Assembly (NCBI GenBank): GCA_016200955.1
Contig: JACQDU010000758.1
Span: 1-18,186, forward strand
Direction of reading: 5' to 3'
DNA from: a bacterium
Lineage (GTDB): Bacteria > Planctomycetota > J058 > JACQDU01
Length of the DNA: 18,186 nt
The notes beneath the pieces are model-generated. The model was not told the origin of the DNA and made no database searches. It saw only the letters and a program-made list of their open reading frames with translations. A program made the position numbers and the translations under genes. Within the stretch, counting starts at the first letter, position 1; each line of letters starts with the position of its first letter. Below are positions 14,479-18,186 of the stretch, piece after piece.

Positions 14479-16284
14479 TCAAGCGATCGCCCGGCCGCGT
14501 GCGACCGTCTCCGAGATCGCGGCGAGGTCCTTCTCCTCCTCGAGCCCGAGCACGATCGACTCGAGCCGGCGAGCGGCCTTCTCTCCCAGCACGGGAGTGG
14601 CGTGGCGGACGAGCTTCTCGCCCGCGAGCTTGTCGGTCTCGGCCTCGTCGCGGCCGGCGGCACCGGGAGGGATCTCGCAGCTCGCCTCGAAGATCGCGCC
14701 CTCGCGAGTGTGCAGGGCGACGTGAGCGGAGAACAGGGCCCGGAAAGAAGCGACGGGGTGCTCTCCCAGGTCGTAACGCGGGAGAGGCTTCTTCTCGCGC
14801 CGCGGCGGGTGGTCCTGGTCGCCGTGAGGGATCACTTCCTCGAAGGCGTGGGCGACGGCGCGGCCCACGCGCTCGATCGCGCGCGTCGCGCGAGTCTGGA
14901 CGAGGCGCCGCGCGAAGGAACGGCCGTCGCTCCCGAGCCCTCGCACGACCTGGGCGGCGCGGGCGAGCGCGGACGCCGTTCCCGATCCGTCGTGGAGCGC
15001 TCGCTGTTGCTGGACGCCGCGGGCGATCTCTCCCAGAGGAACTCCGGCGAGGAGAGCGGCGACGTCGAGCACGCGGTCGCACTCGTGGAGGAGGAGCGCG
15101 GTTCTCTCCGTGTCGTGCTCGACCGAGACGCGCCGCGAGAGGCGGAGGATCACTTCCTGGTCGCGCGCGAGCCGCTCCTCCGCGAGGGCGTCGGGCGAGA
15201 GCTCTCCCTCGTCCAGAAGAGCGACGGCGATCGAGAGAGGCGTCGAGAAGTTCACGACGACCGGCGTGAGGACGGGGGCCCCCGCTCCTCCGGCGGCGAC
15301 GGCCGAGATGTAGGGATGAGAGAGCCCGTCCATCTCGACCGTCAGGAAGGTCGCTCTCACGACGATCTTCTCGACCTCGTCCTGGTCGAACGTCTTCCCG
15401 CGAGACTTCTTGAGGGCCGAGATCGCCTCGCACGCCGCGACGACCGGCGCCGTCACGTAAGCGCACCCGGGCGTCGTCTTGATCGAGAGCGTCTCCGTGA
15501 GCCACGCCCGCCCGAGGCCCGAGAGGAAGCCAGGGAGAGGCACGAACGGGATCCTCCCGAGGAGGCCCGTTCTCCCGTCGAGGATCTCGCCGGGTCCGGT
15601 GAGCCCCGCCTGCGCGAGGAACGCCGCGCGCACACCCGAGCGGAGAGGTTCGGCCGCCGTCGTGAGCTTCGAGTCCGGCCCCATGAACGCCGGCCAGAGC
15701 CCGAACGTCGGCTGAGCGAGAGCGAGCGAGATCGCGTGCCTCGTCGTGCGAGCGTCGAGGCCGAGGAGGCGCGCCGTCGCCGCGGCTCCTCCGAGCTGGT
15801 GGACGTAGCTCCAGAGCTGCCCGTTCTGGGGCCCGACGAGGCACGAGGCCCCGAGCCTCCCTCCGAGCTCGTTCGCCGCGACGATCGCCGCGAGAACGTC
15901 CTTCCCCGGGCGACCGAGAGCTTCTCCCGCTCCGAGAGCGGCGAAGACGGCGGAGTGGCCGGTGTGGCCGAAGACGACGTAGTCGTCCATGTCGTGCGCC
16001 ATCGACGCGCACGCGTTCAGGTAAGCCGCGTCTTCGAGGCTCGTCTTCTCGCGGAACGCGAGGGCCGTCGCTCGCGCGCGCGCGAGGTCGTTGCCGGTGG
16101 AGGAGGGCGCGGCCGTCTTCCCGATCGCCTGCGCGATCGTCTGGACTCCTCCGGCTCGCAGGCCGGCGAAGGCCGCTCCGAGGAGGCCGAGGATCTGCCG
16201 CTTCGCGAGCCGGACGACGCGCGGAGGGAGGTCCTCGAAGCGGATCTCGGCGGCGAACCGCGCGAGGTCTTCCGTGAGGGTCAT
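14479..16284 (-). CDS. MmgE/PrpD-family protein with internal insertion
   Basis: This family includes 2-methylcitrate dehydratase (PrpD), cis-aconitate decarboxylase and related lyases. The N-terminal helical domain is clear, with the active-site-like segment AHDMDDYVVFGHTGHSAV (96-113) in the place of the family HxxDxDD...HPG motif. A conserved lysine segment SIKTTPGCAYVTAP (267-280) follows. Total length is 601 aa against about 450-500 in the family. The extra part is about 390-510, rich in Arg, Ala and charged residues, after which the usual C-terminal end (VASFRALFSAHVALHTREGA... onward) resumes. The substrate cannot be told, as no other propionate or itaconate genes are near. The ATG at 16282-16284 lacks a clear ribosome binding site. 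Its 3' end faces the sigma-like gene. Confidence 0.82.
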   Translation of the reverse strand: MTLTEDLARFAAEIRFEDLPPRVVRLAKRQILGLLGAAFAGLRAGGVQTIAQAIGKTAAPSSTGNDLARARATALAFREKTSLEDAAYLNACASMAHDMDDYVVFGHTGHSAVFAALGAGEALGRPGKDVLAAIVAANELGGRLGASCLVGPQNGQLWSYVHQLGGAAATARLLGLDARTTRHAISLALAQPTFGLWPAFMGPDSKLTTAAEPLRSGVRAAFLAQAGLTGPGEILDGRTGLLGRIPFVPLPGFLSGLGRAWLTETLSIKTTPGCAYVTAPVVAACEAISALKKSRGKTFDQDEVEKIVVRATFLTVEMDGLSHPYISAVAAGGAGAPVLTPVVVNFSTPLSIAVALLDEGELSPDALAEERLARDQEVILRLSRRVSVEHDTERTALLLHECDRVLDVAALLAGVPLGEIARGVQQQRALHDGSGTASALARAAQVVRGLGSDGRSFARRLVQTRATRAIERVGRAVAHAFEEVIPHGDQDHPPRREKKPLPRYDLGEHPVASFRALFSAHVALHTREGAIFEASCEIPPGAAGRDEAETDKLAGEKLVRHATPVLGEKAARRLESIVLGLEEEKDLAAISETVARGRAIA

Positions 16285-16342
16285 GCTTGTCTTAGTGAAC
16301 CAAAAAAAGTGCCGGGCGAGGGCGCGACGCGGGGAGCGGGTC

Positions 16343-16536
16343 TCATCTCTCGTCGATGATCTTCATGTCGGGGTCGTAGACGAAGATCTCGCTGGATCCC
16401 TCGCGGACAGGAACGAACCGTGCGAGCTGCGCTCGTGGGCAAGAACCGTCAGCGAGATCGAATGGAAACCGCTTCGCGCGTTGCTCGTATCGACCACGAA
16501 TTCCGCGGTGGTCCCGTTCACTCGGGCTTTCTTCAC
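16343..16536 (-). pseudogene. Small gene with apparent frameshift
   Basis: Within the 365-bp gap between the MmgE/PrpD gene and the receiver-kinase gene, a GTG (16534-16536) has GGAG 8 nt upstream. It opens a plausible protein (MKKARVNGTTAEFVVDTSNA, then GFHSISLTVLAHE). A different frame closes with ARFVPVREGSSEIFVYDPDM and a TGA at 16343-16345. Both halves show the G/C-rich third positions of this genome, but in frames one base apart, with the switch around 16400-16440. The intact product would be about 64 aa. It may be a recent pseudogene, a sequencing error or a frameshifted gene. I recognise no family. The remaining parts of the gap, 16285-16342 and 16537-16649, show no gene. Confidence 0.35.
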
Positions 16537-16649
16537 GGTACTCGCTCCCCGCCCTGCTCACTAATTCTGGGGGAGCCGGTGTCTCACTTCATGTTGGCAC
16601 AGAGGGATGCGCCCAGGAGGTTTGAGGTGGACCCAGGGAGGGATCGAGC

Positions 16650-17957
16650 CTACGGCAGCCGCTTCTCCAGCTCCACGAGGTCCGCCTCGACGGTATGGGC
16701 GTGCTGGTACCGCTTGAGCGGATCCCGCTCGAGGAGCTTCTCCGCGATGAGGATGAGCGCGTTCGAGAGAGACGGCCTGTGGTCGCGGAGGTCCGGGCGA
16801 GGGCCCGAGACGATGAGCTTGAAGATCTGGTAAGGCACCGCTCCCGCGAACGGCCTCACGCCGGCGAGGACCTCGAACATGGTGACGCCGAGCGCGAAGA
16901 GGTCGCTCCGGGCGTCGGGCTTCCCTCCCTCGATGATCTCGGGGGCGATGTAATAGGGCGTCCCGAGGGCATAGCCCGACTCGGAGAGGCCCGACTGGTC
17001 GTGCTCGTGCTTCGCGAGGCCGAAGTCCACGAGCTTCACGGTCCCGTCGGAGCGCCGGAGGATGTTCGCGGGCTTCACGTCGCGGTGGACGAGGCCCTTC
17101 TCCGCGATCGCCTGGAGAGCGCGGGCGGTCTGCGCGAAGATGTTCGCCGTGACCCGCTCTCCCAGGGGTCCGTCTTTCTGGACCATGCGGTCGAGAGCGT
17201 CTCCCTCGACGGCTTCCATGGCCAGGAAGTAACGGCCGTTGTCGTAGCCGTGGTCGAAGACCTGGACGACGTTCGCGCAGTCGATCTCGGAGAGGACCTT
17301 GATCTCCCGGAGGAAGCGGGCGATCGCGGTGCGGCTCTCGGAGAGGCGCGGCGAGAGGACCTTGAGCGCGACCTGCCGCCCGTCGTCTCTCTTGATCGCG
17401 CGGTAGACGGTCCCCATGCCGCCGCGGCCGTACTCTCCCCGGATCTCGTACTTGTCGAAGAAGTACTTGACCTCGGCCTCGGCCTTGTTGCCCAGCGAGA
17501 GGAGCCGCGTGTCGGAGTCCCTCGGGCCCTCGTCGATGTCGAGCTTCTCGTCCGGTATCGTCGGCTCGTCGGGACGGCGGAGGTAAGGGCCTTCCTTCGC
17601 GAGGACCGAGACCTTCGCGAGGAGCTCGGTGTTCCTGTAAGGCTTCACGAGGTAGTCGTTCGCGCCCGCCTCGAAGCCGCGGACGATGTCCTCCTCCTCG
17701 CTCATGACGGAGACGAGGACGATCGGGAGCACAGACTTGTCGAACTTCTCGCGCAAGCGCCGCGTGAGCTCGAGCCCGTCGAGCCGCGGCATCTGGACGT
17801 CGGAGACGACGAGGTCGGGAGGGGCGGAGACGATCGCCTCGATGGCCGCCGCGCCGTCCGGGAACTCGTCGACCTCGAATCCCTTCCGGACGAGGAGCAT
17901 GCGAGCGAAGCGGCGGACTTCCTCGGAGTCCTCGACGAGTGCTATCCGAGCCGCCAT
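16650..17957 (-). CDS. Response regulator fused to a Ser/Thr protein kinase
   Basis: The 435-aa protein combines a two-component receiver with a eukaryotic-like kinase. Receiver: Asp10, phosphoacceptor Asp53 in VSDVQMP, Ser83 and Lys105 in VKPY (about 1-122). After a charged linker (about 123-168) comes the kinase: glycine-rich loop GEYGRGGMGTVY (174-185), catalytic Lys199 in VALKVL, HRDVKPAN (291-298, Asp293), DFG (311-313), GTPYYIAPE in the activation segment and DLFALGVTMFEVLAGVRPF. All catalytic residues are present. There is no membrane segment, so it is cytoplasmic. Unlike PknB-type kinases it would be driven by phosphotransfer from a histidine kinase. ATG 17955-17957 was chosen because GGGAG is close upstream and the receiver starts there; a longer frame upstream would add an unrelated leader. 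It is apparently transcribed alone. Confidence 0.93.
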   Translation of the reverse strand: MAARIALVEDSEEVRRFARMLLVRKGFEVDEFPDGAAAIEAIVSAPPDLVVSDVQMPRLDGLELTRRLREKFDKSVLPIVLVSVMSEEEDIVRGFEAGANDYLVKPYRNTELLAKVSVLAKEGPYLRRPDEPTIPDEKLDIDEGPRDSDTRLLSLGNKAEAEVKYFFDKYEIRGEYGRGGMGTVYRAIKRDDGRQVALKVLSPRLSESRTAIARFLREIKVLSEIDCANVVQVFDHGYDNGRYFLAMEAVEGDALDRMVQKDGPLGERVTANIFAQTARALQAIAEKGLVHRDVKPANILRRSDGTVKLVDFGLAKHEHDQSGLSESGYALGTPYYIAPEIIEGGKPDARSDLFALGVTMFEVLAGVRPFAGAVPYQIFKLIVSGPRPDLRDHRPSLSNALILIAEKLLERDPLKRYQHAHTVEADLVELEKRLP

Positions 17958-17991
17958 CTCGCTCCCGCCACGCCGAGAGAGATTAACGGCC

Positions 17992-18074
17992 TGGCGCGAG
18001 TTGCGCCACGGTCCTCCGCGCGCCGTTCCGGTATGGACCCCGTGCGGAGGGGCCGTAGAATCCTGCACGTGCAG
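17992..18074. promoter_or_regulatory. Palindromes upstream of the receiver-kinase gene
   Basis: Two palindromes lie in the gene-free 146 bp between the receiver-kinase start and the right-end repeats. One is TGGCGC-GAGTT-GCGCCA (17992-18008). The other is the perfect 12-bp CTGCACGTGCAG (18063-18074). Both are candidate regulator sites. I could not identify a convincing -35/-10 pair. Confidence 0.35.
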
Positions 18075-18103
18075 AAAGGCGACGTGACCGTGCCCGACGC
18101 CGT

Positions 18104-18186
18104 GCCTGCCGCTCTGCGTGGGGAGAGCTCGCCTGCGGATCACTCTCCCCCGCCTGCCGCTCTGCGTGGGGAGAGCTCGCCTGCGG
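18104..18186. repeat. Tandem direct repeat (35-bp copies, 48-bp period) at the window end
   Basis: Two identical 35-bp copies occupy 18104-18138 and 18152-18186, separated by 13 bp. The second runs exactly to the last base, so more copies may follow outside. GGGGAGAG within each copy is complementary to CTCTCCCC in the spacer, so alternate hairpins can form. The 13-bp spacer is far too short for a CRISPR array. Confidence 0.85.

Noticed and set aside
16591..16612. Sigma-54-like promoter (TGGCAC...GC)
   Set aside because: The GG and GC elements are one base too far apart, the second element is poor, and no gene follows on that strand.
17958..18143. Longer N-terminus of the receiver-kinase protein
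   Set aside because: The 62 extra residues have no receiver homology, and the ATG at 17957 has its own ribosome binding site at the natural start of the receiver domain.
18104..18186. CRISPR array
   Set aside because: There are only two repeats with a 13-bp spacer, far below CRISPR spacer length, and no cas gene is present.

Overview
This is a high-GC bacterial window with strong G/C bias at third codon positions. It encodes a Gram-negative-style oligopeptide importer, and almost every gene is on the minus strand. It has no rRNA, tRNA or ribosomal protein marker, so the lineage is an inference. Membrane-anchored zinc-finger proteins, a receiver-Ser/Thr kinase fusion, a receiver-RsbW-like ATPase fusion, a PEGA-S41 protease and a beta-propeller protein together suggest an uncultured Planctomycetota-, Acidobacteriota- or Myxococcota-like bacterium. 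Both ends of the window lie in short tandem repeats (40-bp unit on the left, 48-bp period on the right). This is what a metagenomic contig broken at repeats would look like.

Layout, left to right: (1) a nitrogen module read leftward, with a PII-like regulator (glnB-like, TTG start, good upstream promoter) and then glnA, which ends in the tandem hairpin array; (2) a zinc-ribbon/TM/pilin-like membrane protein; (3) a compact oligopeptide ABC operon read leftward, oppA-oppB-oppC-oppD-oppF, with overlapping or nearly touching genes; (4) a divergent plus-strand receiver-HATPase regulator sharing the operon's promoter region and ending in a nested palindrome; (5) a three-gene minus-strand operon of a small zinc-finger membrane protein, a beta-propeller protein and a PEGA-PDZ-S41 protease; (6) a divergent plus-strand protein made of two tandem sigma-70 region-2 domains with no region 4; (7) a MmgE/PrpD-family protein, a small apparently frameshifted gene, and a receiver-Ser/Thr-kinase fusion.

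The most striking observation is that the OppA-like binding protein appears to be a circular permutation. The segment that is C-terminal in ordinary OppA follows the signal peptide directly, and the ordinary N-terminus begins near residue 203. The protein then stops where the moved segment would normally start. The partner permease OppC carries an insertion of roughly 165 residues in its first periplasmic loop. Other oddities are the double region-2 sigma-like protein, a PII protein whose T-loop is replaced by a longer Ala/Gly-rich loop lacking Tyr51, and a zinc-ribbon fused through a membrane segment to a pilin-like domain.

How the genes may work together: glnB-like and glnA form a nitrogen-assimilation pair, and peptide uptake by Opp would feed the same nitrogen economy. 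The two receiver fusions and the sigma-like protein suggest signalling based on Ser/Thr phosphorylation and protein partnering, but no direct link among them can be shown from the sequence. All family assignments come from reading motifs by eye; no database search was run.
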